Part shown: positions 8,764 to 16,783 of the stretch, in pieces | How positions within the stretch are numbered: position 1 is the first letter of the stretch | How the letters are laid out: the number at the start of each line of letters is the position of its first letter | DNA from: Nocardioides sp. zg-DK7169 | GTDB lineage: Bacteria > Actinomycetota > Actinomycetes > Propionibacteriales > Nocardioidaceae | NCBI RefSeq assembly: GCF_013155365.1 | Contig: NZ_JABJRA010000010.1 | Coordinates: 124,001-188,000, forward strand | Direction: 5' to 3' | DNA: 64,000 bases | Notes under the pieces: model-generated | Databases searched by the model: none | Seen by the model: only the letters and a program-made list of their open reading frames with translations | What the model was told of the DNA's origin: nothing | Made by a program: the position numbers and the translations under genes

Positions 8764-9312
8764 CTACACGAAGGGCGGGCTGCAGATCGTGGTGGCGGAG
8801 ACCGGCGTGGTGGTCTTGCGCCCCGGGACCAGGGCGTCGAACTTGTCGCCGACGACCACTACCACGCCGGGCGCGGAGGTCTCGCGGTCGACGATCCGGG
8901 CGTCGCCGAGCCGTGAGCGGACCAGCCGCACCGCCGGATGCTTCGGGGTGGAGGTCCAGATCTGGACCCGGATCACGTCGGCGTCGCGGGGCGCGTTGCC
9001 GCGCTCGCCCTCGCCGAAGCCCGCGTCGATGAACTGCTGCATCGTGCGTCCGGCGAGGCCGTTGCGGGTGCCGGCGTTGAGCACGCTCACCAGCACCTGG
9101 TCGGGATAGATCTTGGTGCCGGCCTCGACCTCGGTCTCCACGCAGGCCTGGTCCGAGGCTGACGGGGGCAACGGCGCGGTCAGCGCCCACCAGCCCCATG
9201 CCAGTCCGGCGAGGAGGAGCACGACGAGCGCGCTCAGCGTCAGTGCGGTCCGCGCCCGGGGCGAGAGGCCCGAGTCGTCGGAGTCGTCCGGAGCCCGCGC
9301 CTCGAAGCTCAT
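8764..9312 (-). CDS. Membrane-anchored LytR C-terminal domain protein
   Basis: A 182-residue protein with one transmembrane helix (about residues 22-44) after an acidic N-terminus, then an extracytoplasmic LytR_C domain (about 66-165; LVSVLNAGTRNGLAGRTMQ). LytR_C domains accompany LytR-CpsA-Psr enzymes and act at the cell wall; this protein has the domain alone, with no catalytic LCP domain. The C-terminal tail ends in a Cys-containing SATTICSPPFV. The start overlaps the stop of the upstream gene by 4 bases, so the two are coupled. Its 3' end meets the antiporter gene 7 bases away, convergently. Confidence 0.8.
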   Translation of the reverse strand: MSFEARAPDDSDDSGLSPRARTALTLSALVVLLLAGLAWGWWALTAPLPPSASDQACVETEVEAGTKIYPDQVLVSVLNAGTRNGLAGRTMQQFIDAGFGEGERGNAPRDADVIRVQIWTSTPKHPAVRLVRSRLGDARIVDRETSAPGVVVVVGDKFDALVPGRKTTTPVSATTICSPPFV

Positions 9313-9605
9313 CCGGCCACCACGTGGACCCGTGCGTGCAGGACGTTGCGCTGGCGCAGGGCCGCGCGCAGGGCGCGGTGCAGGCCGTCCTCGAGGTAGA
9401 GCTCGCCGCGCCACTGCACGACGTGGGCGAACAGGTCGCCGTAGAAGGTGGAGTCCTCGTCGAGGAGCGCCGCCAGCTGCAGGGTGTCCTTGGTGGTGAC
9501 CAGCTCGTCGAGGCGGACCGGGCGCGGCGCGATCGCCGCCCAGTCACGGGCGCTCAGCCCGTGCTCGGGGTACGGACGGCCCTCGCCGACGCGCTTGAAG
9601 ATCAC
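9309..9605 (-). CDS. Small conserved actinobacterial protein (VapB-like in common annotation)
   Basis: A 98-residue protein beginning MIFKRVGEGRPYPEHGL. Actinobacterial proteins of this type are often labelled VapB-family antitoxins, but I see no AbrB or ribbon-helix-helix signature and no PIN-domain toxin next to it, so that function is doubtful. The GTG at 9605 is supported by a TATAGT box (9612-9617, read on the minus strand) exactly 6 bases upstream, an unusually good -10 that implies a leaderless transcript. It is coupled to the LytR_C gene by a 4-base overlap. Confidence 0.8.
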   Translation of the reverse strand: MIFKRVGEGRPYPEHGLSARDWAAIAPRPVRLDELVTTKDTLQLAALLDEDSTFYGDLFAHVVQWRGELYLEDGLHRALRAALRQRNVLHARVHVVAG

Positions 9606-9703
9606 GCCGCGACTATAACGAGCGCGGCCCGCGCGGGAAGGGCTGTCGACCAACCCGCCCCGGACGGGCCGTGGCCCACCGGGGGCGGGAGGCGCCGGTG
9701 GGC

Positions 9704-9868
9704 TCAGGCCGACCAGCGCACCGAGTCGGCCACCAGGTCGGCGAGCGCGTTGACGCCGCGGAGGTCCTGGCGCTCCTCCATCAGCCGGGCGAGGGCCTGG
9801 GAGTGGCGCAGCTCGAGCTTCGTGCGCTGGATGGCGATGCGGTCCTGGGTGTCGTGGTTCTGGGCCAT
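9704..9868 (-). CDS. Small hypothetical protein (54 aa)
   Basis: A 54-residue reading frame beginning MAQNHDTQDRIAIQRTKLEL and ending VADSVRWSA. The ATG at 9868 has a near-perfect ribosome site (AGGAGGATCC, ending a few bases before it), rare in this window, which argues for real translation. The product is charged and mostly helical, with no Cys and no membrane segment. I do not recognise the family. It lies 98 bases upstream of the VapB-like gene on the same strand, which has its own promoter. Confidence 0.6.
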   Translation of the reverse strand: MAQNHDTQDRIAIQRTKLELRHSQALARLMEERQDLRGVNALADLVADSVRWSA

Positions 9869-9997
9869 CGGATCCTCCTGGCTGGTCGGGGTGGTGCGGC
9901 TCGTGCCAGCGTGCGCCCCGAAGATCGCCGTGAGGTTGTGTCCTGGTTACGGGGACGTTTTCGACCACGCCAGACCTGTGTGATCTAGGTTTCACCC

Positions 9998-10444
9998 GTG
10001 AGCGATGTCGAGGAGATCTGCCGGCTGAAGTACCGCTACCTGCGCACCCTGGACTCCAAGGAGTGGGCGGACTTCGAGGCGTGCTTCGAGCCCGACGCCA
10101 CCGCCGACTACGACGGACTGGTCTTCGCGGACCGCGCCGCGCTGGTCGACTACATGCGGACCAACATGGTGGAGGGGATGCACACCCTGCACCAGGCGCA
10201 CCACCCGGAGATCGAGGTCGACGGGGACACCGCCACCGGGCGCTGGTACCTCCAGGACCGCGTGATCGTCCCCGCCTACAGCTTCATGCTCGAGGGGGCG
10301 GCCTTCTACTCCGACCGCTACGTCCGCACCGCCGAGGGCTGGCGGGTGGCGCACACCGGCTACCGCCGCACCCACGAGCTGAAGTACGACCTGCGCCAGT
10401 TCCCCGGACTGACCGTCACCGGCCCGGGCAGCGCCACGCACTGA
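9998..10444 (+). CDS. SnoaL-like / NTF2-family protein
   Basis: A 148-residue alpha+beta barrel protein of the SnoaL_4 kind. It has the helical opening (ICRLKYRYLRTLDSKEWADFEA, seen in shorter pieces along residues 7-28), an acidic FEPDATADYDG stretch and a YRRTHELKY end. Relatives include hydroxylating-dioxygenase small-subunit-like proteins and ketosteroid isomerase-like enzymes; the reaction is not predictable. The GTG start at 9998 sits 6 bases after a TAGGTT hexamer (9986-9991), so the message is probably leaderless. The stop codon lies inside a 13-base tandem duplication that continues downstream. Confidence 0.8.
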   Translation: MSDVEEICRLKYRYLRTLDSKEWADFEACFEPDATADYDGLVFADRAALVDYMRTNMVEGMHTLHQAHHPEIEVDGDTATGRWYLQDRVIVPAYSFMLEGAAFYSDRYVRTAEGWRVAHTGYRRTHELKYDLRQFPGLTVTGPGSATH

Positions 10445-10476
10445 CCCGGCGCACTGACCTGGCGCACTGACCTGGC
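10438..10476. repeat. 13-bp tandem repeat over the snoaL-like stop codon
   Basis: Three 13-base units of GCACTGACCYGGC at 10438, 10451 and 10464. The first contains the TGA stop of the preceding gene; the other two repeat it downstream, before the convergent eccC stop at 10491. It looks like a recent slippage duplication of the gene's 3' end. Confidence 0.85.
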
Positions 10477-10490
10477 GCAGGGGGCGCGGA

Positions 10491-13400
10491 TCACGTGGCC
10501 GGCTCCTGCCAGGCCACCTGCACGACCTCGACGCCGCGCTCGCGGGTGACCAGGCGACCGCGCCCCGGTGGGCCGGGCGCCGGGCGCAGGCCCGCGATCA
10601 GCGGGCCCTCCTCGGGGCTGCCGGGCAGCAGCAGCCCCGGCATCCCCAGATCGCGCACCGTCTGCACGACCGGCTCGTGGAGGGCTCGCGCGGCGCCGCC
10701 GGCGCGCCGCGCCAGGACGAGGTGCAGCCCGGTGTCGCCCGCCTGGGCGAGCAGCGGCTGGAGCGCGCGCAGCGCTGAGCCCTGTGGCGTGCCCAGCAGG
10801 TCGAGGTCGTCGACCACGACGAAGACCTCCGCCCCCGACCACCACGAGCGGGCCCGGAGCTGCGCGGCGCTCACCCCGGGCCCCGGGAGCCGGGTCTCCA
10901 GGTGGGCCGCGAGGTCGCTGAGCGCCGCGTGGATCTGGGCGGCGGAGGAGAGGTGGTTGAGCAGGTGCTCCGCGGGCACCTCGCCCAGCAGTGAGCGGCG
11001 TGGGTCGACCAGCACGACCTGGGCCTGCTCGGGGGTGCGGGTGCGGACCACCTCGTGCACGTAGGTGCGCAGCAGCGCGCTCTTCCCCGAGCGGGCGTCG
11101 CCGAGGACCAGCAGGTGCGGCTCGGTGTCGACGTCGAGGCCGAGCGGGCCGAGGTCGGACTCGCGCACGCCGAGCAGCAGCGGGCCGCCGGGCCCCGGGC
11201 TCGCTCCTGCCGCGGGCCCCGGGGCGCCGGACGCGCGGCGTACGTCGGAGAGCGGGACGCGGCGCGGCAGCAGCCGCAGTCGCGGCCCGTCGGGACCACG
11301 CCACGCCGTGCGGACCCGCTCGACGAGGTCGGCAACCCCGTCGGCCAGGTCGGCGGCGTCGGCGCGGCCGTCGAGGCGCGGCAGCGCAGTGAGCAGGTGC
11401 AGCGGACCCGGCACCAGGCCGCGGCCCGGCCGCTCGCGCGGGACCAGTCCCTGGGCGCGGCGGTCGACCTCCGACTCGACGGGGTCGCCGAGCCGCAGCT
11501 CGAGGCGGGTGCCGAGCACGTCGCGCACCGAGGTGCGGTAGTCCGACCACCGGGTCGCGCTGGTCAGCAGGTGCACGCCGAAGCCGAGCCCGCGGGTCGC
11601 CAGCTGCTGGAGCACCGCCTCCAGGTCGTCGAACTCCGCGCGCAGTGTGCCCCACCCGTCGACGACCACGTAGACGTCGCCGTACCCGTCGTCGCTCCGC
11701 CCCGCCGCACGTCGGGCGCGGTAGGTCTCGGCGGAGTCGATGCCGTGGTCGCGGAAGTGGGCCTCGCGCCGCTCGAGCAGGCTGCGGACCTGCGCGACCG
11801 CCCGGCGTACGACGTCGGGCTCGGCGCGGGAGGCGACGCCCGCGACGTGGGGCAGGCCGGCGAGCGGGGCGAAGGTGCCTCCGCCGAAGTCGAGGACGAA
11901 GAACTGGGACTCGTGCGGGGTGGTGGTGAGCGCGAGGGCGGCGAGGAGGGTGCGCAGCGTGGTGCTCTTCCCGCTGCGCGGGGCGCCCACCACCGCCACG
12001 TGGCCCCCGGCGCCGGCAAGGTCGAGGGTGAGCGGGTCGCGACGCTGCTCACGCGGGCGGTCCAGGACGCCCACCGGGACGACGAGTCCGGGCAGCCGGC
12101 GCCAGCGCGGCGCGACCAGCCCGAGGGCGGGGTCCTCCACCAGCTCCCCGAGCAGCCCGCCGAGGGTCTCCGGGACGTCGAGCGGGGGCAGCCAGACCCG
12201 GTGGGCGGCGGGCCCGTGGCCGGCCATCCGGGCCAGCGCCACCTCGAGCAGCGGTCGGAGGTCGTCGGGCCCCGGCGGGTCGGGTGCCTCGGGACGCTCC
12301 GCCGGAGCGGGCGGTGGCGGCACCACCCGGGTCACGGTGAACGGGAGGATCCCCGCGGGCTGCGCCGCGCGGTGCCGGGGCCGGGGGACACGGCGCGCCG
12401 GCGCGGAGACGTACGCCGCCCGGAACCGCACCAGCGTCGCCGGGTCGGGCCGCAGGTAGCCCAGGCCCGGGGTGGCGGGCAGCTCGTGGGCGTCGGGGAC
12501 CCCGAGGACGGCCCGCGACTCCGAGGCGCTGAACGTGCGCAGCCCGATCCGGTAGGACAGGTGCGACTCGAGGCCGCGCAGCCGGCCCTCCTCCACCCGT
12601 TGCGAGGCGAGGAGAAGGTGCAGGCCGAGGGAGCGGCCCAGGCGCCCGACGGCGACGAAGAGGTCGAGCATCTCGGGGCGGGCGGCGAGCAGCTCGGAGA
12701 ACTCGTCGACGACCACGAGCAGCGAGGGCAGCGCGGGGAGGTCCGCGCCGGCCGCGCGGGCCTGCTCGTAGTCGTGCTGCGAGGCATGGTTGCCGGCCCG
12801 GCGCAGCACCTGCTGGCGACGCACCAGCTCCCCGCCGAGGGCGTCCTGCATGCGCTCGACGAGCGACAGCTCCTCGGCGAGGTTGGTGATCACCGCGGAC
12901 ACGTGCGGCAGCGCGGCGAGGCCGGCGAAGGTCGCGCCTCCCTTGAAGTCGACGAGCACGAGGTTGAGGTCGTCGGGGGAGTGGGTGCTCGCCAGCGCGA
13001 GCACGAGGGTCCGCAGCAGCTCGGACTTGCCCGACCCGGTCGCGCCGATGAGCAGCCCGTGCGGGCCCATCCCGCGGCGCGCCGACTCCTTGAGGTCGAG
13101 GTGGACGACGCGGCCGTCCTCGTCGGCGCCGATCGGCACCCGCAGCCGGTCGCGGCCCGGGCGGGGCCGCCAGGCGACCGCAGGATCGAGCGTGGCGAGG
13201 TCCCCGGTGCCGAGCAGGGCGGCGAGGTCGGGTGGCCCCGGGTCCCGCCCGCCGGCAGGGTCGCGCTGCGGGTCGCCGTCCGGCGGGGACAGCGGGAGCA
13301 GGCGCCGGGCCAGGGCCTCGGCGGTGGCCGGGTCGCACTGGTCGAGGCGGCCGGCCGCAGGCTCGGCGCCCCTGCCGAGCACGAGGCGCAGTGCGTCATG

Positions 13401-14432
13401 CGGGTCGCCGGGAGGGTCGCGGGGAGGCTCGCGGGCGGGGCTCACGTGCACGACCGTGGCGCCGGCTCGGGCCGCGTCGAGGACGACGTCGGCGGCGTCC
13501 CGGGGATGCCCGTCGAGGACCAGCAGCAGGTGCGGGTGCTGCTCCGGGAGCAGAGCGCCCAGCTCGGCGGGCGAGGTGCGCACCATCCGCTGCGGCCCGA
13601 GAGCGTCGTGCGCGCGGGCGCTGTGGGCGTGCGGCAGCCACTTCACCCAGTCCCAGTGCGCCAGCGTGGCGCCGGTGGCCAGGACGGCCACGGCGAGCTC
13701 GCCGGGTGCGTGGAAGGCCGCCGCGGAGCACAGCAGCGCGCGGGCGACCGACCGGGCCGGGTCCGCGGGACCGACGACCTCGACCAGGTCGTGGGCGCGC
13801 AGGTCGAGCGCGACCGGGAGGTCCGGCTGGGTGCGGTGCACGGCGAGCAGCCGGGCCAGCGCCGCGGCCGCCACCGGGTCGGCCCGCGCGGGGACCGGAC
13901 CCTCGGGGGCGACCAGCTCGAGGGCGGCGGGCCGGGCGCACACGCCGTACCGCACCTGCAGGAAGCGGGGGTCGCCCGGCGCCCGCTCCCAGACCCGGGT
14001 CCGCTCCGCGGCGAGCGTCGGCAGCGCCGCCGGCGGCGGGTGGTGCCAGATCAGCGCGGCGCGCTGGCGCTCCCCGGCCTCGCGGGCACGCGCGCGCACG
14101 ACGGAGAGGTGGGCCAGGTAGTCGGCGCGGGCGCCGCCGACCTGCTGGGCGCGCTGGGTGCGCTGGCGGTCGACCTGGACCACCACGAATGCCACGGTGG
14201 CGAACAGGAACATCCCGGCGGCCAGCAGCCGCAGTCCGCCGGCGCCGCCACCCATCGTCGCCACCAGGACGACCGACCCGAGGCCGCCGAGCATCGGCAC
14301 CGCGTTCGTCAGCACCCCGGTGACGCCCTCGTGCGGACGCAGCTCGGGCAGCGGCTGCACGACGACCCGCCCCGTCGGCGGCTCGGGTGCCTCGGGCGCC
14401 GCAGGCGGCACTGCGTGACCATGCGAGGTCAT
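10491..14432 (-). CDS. eccC: Type VII secretion ATPase EccC
   Basis: A 1313-residue FtsK/SpoIIIE-type ATPase, the motor of type VII secretion, which recognises WXG100 substrates. Two transmembrane helices (about 41-62 and 67-87) follow a Pro-rich N-terminus. Three ATPase domains follow, each with a P-loop: GATGSGKSE (about 460-470), GAPRSGKST (about 815-825) and GDARSGKSA (about 1108-1118). The first keeps the DFKGG Walker B. Both EccCa and EccCb halves are therefore in one chain. I use the ATG at 14432; an in-frame GTG at 14444 would add four residues but its G-rich sequence is too close to act as a ribosome site. Divergent from the esx genes. Confidence 0.92.
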   Translation of the reverse strand: MTSHGHAVPPAAPEAPEPPTGRVVVQPLPELRPHEGVTGVLTNAVPMLGGLGSVVLVATMGGGAGGLRLLAAGMFLFATVAFVVVQVDRQRTQRAQQVGGARADYLAHLSVVRARAREAGERQRAALIWHHPPPAALPTLAAERTRVWERAPGDPRFLQVRYGVCARPAALELVAPEGPVPARADPVAAAALARLLAVHRTQPDLPVALDLRAHDLVEVVGPADPARSVARALLCSAAAFHAPGELAVAVLATGATLAHWDWVKWLPHAHSARAHDALGPQRMVRTSPAELGALLPEQHPHLLLVLDGHPRDAADVVLDAARAGATVVHVSPAREPPRDPPGDPHDALRLVLGRGAEPAAGRLDQCDPATAEALARRLLPLSPPDGDPQRDPAGGRDPGPPDLAALLGTGDLATLDPAVAWRPRPGRDRLRVPIGADEDGRVVHLDLKESARRGMGPHGLLIGATGSGKSELLRTLVLALASTHSPDDLNLVLVDFKGGATFAGLAALPHVSAVITNLAEELSLVERMQDALGGELVRRQQVLRRAGNHASQHDYEQARAAGADLPALPSLLVVVDEFSELLAARPEMLDLFVAVGRLGRSLGLHLLLASQRVEEGRLRGLESHLSYRIGLRTFSASESRAVLGVPDAHELPATPGLGYLRPDPATLVRFRAAYVSAPARRVPRPRHRAAQPAGILPFTVTRVVPPPPAPAERPEAPDPPGPDDLRPLLEVALARMAGHGPAAHRVWLPPLDVPETLGGLLGELVEDPALGLVAPRWRRLPGLVVPVGVLDRPREQRRDPLTLDLAGAGGHVAVVGAPRSGKSTTLRTLLAALALTTTPHESQFFVLDFGGGTFAPLAGLPHVAGVASRAEPDVVRRAVAQVRSLLERREAHFRDHGIDSAETYRARRAAGRSDDGYGDVYVVVDGWGTLRAEFDDLEAVLQQLATRGLGFGVHLLTSATRWSDYRTSVRDVLGTRLELRLGDPVESEVDRRAQGLVPRERPGRGLVPGPLHLLTALPRLDGRADAADLADGVADLVERVRTAWRGPDGPRLRLLPRRVPLSDVRRASGAPGPAAGASPGPGGPLLLGVRESDLGPLGLDVDTEPHLLVLGDARSGKSALLRTYVHEVVRTRTPEQAQVVLVDPRRSLLGEVPAEHLLNHLSSAAQIHAALSDLAAHLETRLPGPGVSAAQLRARSWWSGAEVFVVVDDLDLLGTPQGSALRALQPLLAQAGDTGLHLVLARRAGGAARALHEPVVQTVRDLGMPGLLLPGSPEEGPLIAGLRPAPGPPGRGRLVTRERGVEVVQVAWQEPAT

Positions 14433-14777
14433 CGACGCACCCACCCCCCCTCGTCGGCCTCGCCCACCGTGGGCGGACCTCCTCGCCGAGGGTGCGGGGA
14501 ACGCAGCGCGGGCGCCCTGCGGCCCGCCGGTGCTGTGGACGGGCCGGTCTGGAGGCGTCCTGAGGACGCTTTGCGGCCCGGTCCGGCGACCCGGCGGAGG
14601 TGGCGCGTCGACAGGCCCGGGCGTGCCCTGTGGAAAGCGCCCGGACCCCGTTTCGCCCCGTCGGGGCGGCGGTAGGAGCGGCGAGTCCGGCCGCTCGAGG
14701 AGCGTGCCGGACCGCAGTCCCCCTCACCCCTCTCGACCCACGTGTGACGGTGCGCCGTCACCGGACAGGAGCACTCC
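14433..14777. other. Intergenic region between eccC and esxA
   Basis: About 345 bases between the divergent secretion genes. I see no convincing reading frame. It contains G-rich tracts (around 14447-14453), a long G+C-rich stretch and, at its right end, AGGAG (14767-14771) serving the esxA start. Both operons must be transcribed from here, but no -10/-35 pair or operator stands out. Confidence 0.6.
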
Positions 14778-15089
14778 ATGACCGGCACCTACGGCCAGGG
14801 CGCAGGCACCCTCACGGCCGCCGCGGCGCTCGTCGCCGACGCCCAGGGCGACTTCGACAGCCTCTCCGCCCAGCTCTCCGACCAGATCGGTGGCGCGCAG
14901 GCCCGCTGGCAGGGCCAGGGCGCGCAGGCGTTCTTCCGCCTGCACCGCGCCTGGACCGACAAGCAGGCCACCATCGTGGCCGCCCTGCACGACCTCGAGG
15001 CCGCGCTGACCCGCACCGAGCAGATCAACCTCGCCACCGACGACCAGCAGTCCGCCACCTTCACCGCGGCCGCGTCGCGGCTCGGGTGA
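14778..15089 (+). CDS. WXG100-family secreted protein (EsxA-like)
   Basis: A 103-residue helical-hairpin protein of the WXG100 family, exported by type VII secretion. The turn motif is WQG at residues 44-46. It lacks a signal peptide, as expected. WXG100 proteins usually leave as a heterodimer; the partner is the next gene, 36 bases downstream. AGGAG sits 6-10 bases before the ATG. A C-terminal YxxxD/E signal is not visible here; the partner carries it. Which protein corresponds to EsxA or EsxB is inferred from this. Confidence 0.88.
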   Translation: MTGTYGQGAGTLTAAAALVADAQGDFDSLSAQLSDQIGGAQARWQGQGAQAFFRLHRAWTDKQATIVAALHDLEAALTRTEQINLATDDQQSATFTAAASRLG

Positions 15090-15125
15090 GCGACCCCCTT
15101 CCGATACCAGCACCAGGAGCGACCC

Positions 15126-15440
15126 ATGACCACTTCTCCCGGATCACCCGACGGCGGCATGCTCGTCCACCACGCCGGCCTCGACCAGGCCGCCGACGAC
15201 CTGCGCCGCAAGGCGCGCGAGATCGACCAGCGCCTCGACCGGCTCGAGAGCGAGCTCGTCCCGCTGCGCAGCGACTGGACCGGGCGCGCCCAGGAGGCCT
15301 ACCTCCAGGCCAAGGCGACTTGGGACGCCGCGATGACCGAGATGCGCCAGCTGCTCGACGACACCGGGCGCGCGGTCTCCGCCTCCAACGCGGAGTACGC
15401 CGCCGCCGACGCCCGCGGCGCCGCGACGTTCGGCGGCTGA
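15126..15440 (+). CDS. WXG100-family secreted protein (EsxB-like, with YxxxD signal)
   Basis: A 104-residue WXG100 protein with WTG at 51-53 between two amphipathic helices. Its tail contains YAAAD (residues 91-95), a YxxxD/E type VII export signal that EccC recognises in the EsxB-type partner. Spacing from the first esx gene is 36 bases and from eccD 7 bases, so all belong to one operon. CAGGAG lies upstream of the ATG. It probably forms a dimer with the upstream WXG100 protein. Confidence 0.88.
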   Translation: MTTSPGSPDGGMLVHHAGLDQAADDLRRKAREIDQRLDRLESELVPLRSDWTGRAQEAYLQAKATWDAAMTEMRQLLDDTGRAVSASNAEYAAADARGAATFGG

Positions 15441-15447
15441 GGGAGCG

Positions 15448-16782
15448 GTGCCGTACCAGCCCGGGCCTCCCTGCCGGACCGGAGGACCGGAGGTCGGGGG
15501 AGCCGGGACGGTCAGGGTGACCGTCGCCTCCGCCACCCGCCGGGTGGACCTGGTGCTGCCGGGCGCGGTCCCCGTCGCCGAGCTGCTGCCCGAGCTGGCC
15601 CGCTGCGTGGGTCTGCTCGACGCGCGCTCGGCGGCGGGCGGCCACCGGCTGACCACGGCCACGGGGCGCCCGCTGTCCGGGGCGACCGGGCTGCGCGGCC
15701 AGGGCGTCGAGGACGGCGCCCTGCTCACGGTGGTGGCGGGTGTCGCCGAGCCGCCGCCACCTCGCCACGACGACCTCACCGAGGCGGTCCTGGCCGTGGT
15801 GGAGGGGGAGTCGCCGCGGCGCGGGTCCGGCGTCCCACGCAGCTCCCTGCTCGCCGGCCCGCTCGTCCTGCTCCTCGGTGCGGCGGCCCTGCTGGGCCAC
15901 GACGACCCGCCGCTCGCGGGTGCCGGCGCGACCGGCGTGGCGGTGGGCCTGCTCGGTGGCGCGGTCGTCGCCTCGCGGGGGCGCCGCGGGTCGGCACTGG
16001 CGGCCCTGTGGTCCGCGGTCGCGTACGCCGTGGTGGCCGGGGCCCTGCTCGCCCCGCAGCTCGCGGTCCCGGCCCTGTCCGGAGCGGCCGCGGCGGCGGC
16101 GAGCGCCGGCGCTGCCGGCCTGCTGGGGCTGCGTGCCGGCCGGGCCTGGGCCGTGGTGCCGCTGGCCGGCGGGCTCGGTTGCCTCGCGGGGATCCAGACG
16201 CACCGGGTGCTCGGCGTCGAGCCAGGCGTCGTCGCGGCGGTGCTGCTCGTGCTCGCGGTCCTGGCCACCGGGCTGCTCCCGCGGTGGGCGCTCGGGCTCG
16301 TCGGCGTCGGGGTCGACGCGCTCGGACCGCCCGACCCCGGCCGGGTCCGCGAGGACGTGCGGGCCGCGCAGGAGCTCCTGCTCGTCCTCTCGGTCGCCAT
16401 CGGCCTCGCCGTCGTCGCGCTCGCGCCGGTCGCGGTGTCCCTCGGCACGGCCGGCACCACGCTCGCGGTGGCGTCCTGCCTGGTGGTGCTGCTGCGAGGG
16501 CGGCACCACCGTCACCGCGCCGGGGCGCTGGCCGCGACGACCCTCGGTGTCGCGGGCCTGCTGGGCACCGCGGTCGCCGTACTGGTGCTGCACCCGGGGT
16601 GGCGCACGGAGACCGCGCTGGCGCTGCTGGCCACCGGGGTCGGCACGCTCGTCGTCGATGCCGTCCCCGCGGGGCCGGTACGTCGCGGACGCGTGGGTGA
16701 CCTGGTCGAGACGGCGGCGCTGCTCTCCCTGCTGCCCGTGCTCGCCGTGGCCGCGGGCCTGCCGCGCGTGCTCGGGGCCTGA
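15448..16782 (+). CDS. eccD: Type VII secretion membrane protein EccD
   Basis: A 444-residue EccD protein, the channel-forming multi-span component. A ubiquitin-like (YukD) domain covers about residues 22-100 (VRVTVASATRRVDLVLPG onward). From about 128 come some eleven hydrophobic Leu/Val/Ala segments with very short loops. The GTG start at 15448 follows GGGAG closely after the esxB stop. Slightly shorter than mycobacterial EccD (roughly 470-510). Its stop is one base from the eccB start, so the two are coupled. Confidence 0.88.
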   Translation: MPYQPGPPCRTGGPEVGGAGTVRVTVASATRRVDLVLPGAVPVAELLPELARCVGLLDARSAAGGHRLTTATGRPLSGATGLRGQGVEDGALLTVVAGVAEPPPPRHDDLTEAVLAVVEGESPRRGSGVPRSSLLAGPLVLLLGAAALLGHDDPPLAGAGATGVAVGLLGGAVVASRGRRGSALAALWSAVAYAVVAGALLAPQLAVPALSGAAAAAASAGAAGLLGLRAGRAWAVVPLAGGLGCLAGIQTHRVLGVEPGVVAAVLLVLAVLATGLLPRWALGLVGVGVDALGPPDPGRVREDVRAAQELLLVLSVAIGLAVVALAPVAVSLGTAGTTLAVASCLVVLLRGRHHRHRAGALAATTLGVAGLLGTAVAVLVLHPGWRTETALALLATGVGTLVVDAVPAGPVRRGRVGDLVETAALLSLLPVLAVAAGLPRVLGA

Positions 16783-16783
16783 G

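Noticed and set aside
9309..9605. Toxin-antitoxin pair (VapBC)
   Set aside because: The neighbouring LytR_C protein is not a PIN-domain toxin and the small protein has no recognisable antitoxin DNA-binding motif.
9974..9998. CRP site before the snoaL-like gene
   Set aside because: TGTGA is followed by TTCAC at the wrong distance and with mismatches, so it does not fit TGTGA-N6-TCACA.
10495..14675. Long open frames on the plus strand across eccC
   Set aside because: They are G+C-driven shadow frames, rich in Arg, Gly and Pro, opposite a complete EccC with three P-loops.
14530..14781. Small plus-strand gene upstream of esxA
   Set aside because: It lacks a ribosome site and a recognisable composition, and would overlap the esxA start and its AGGAG.
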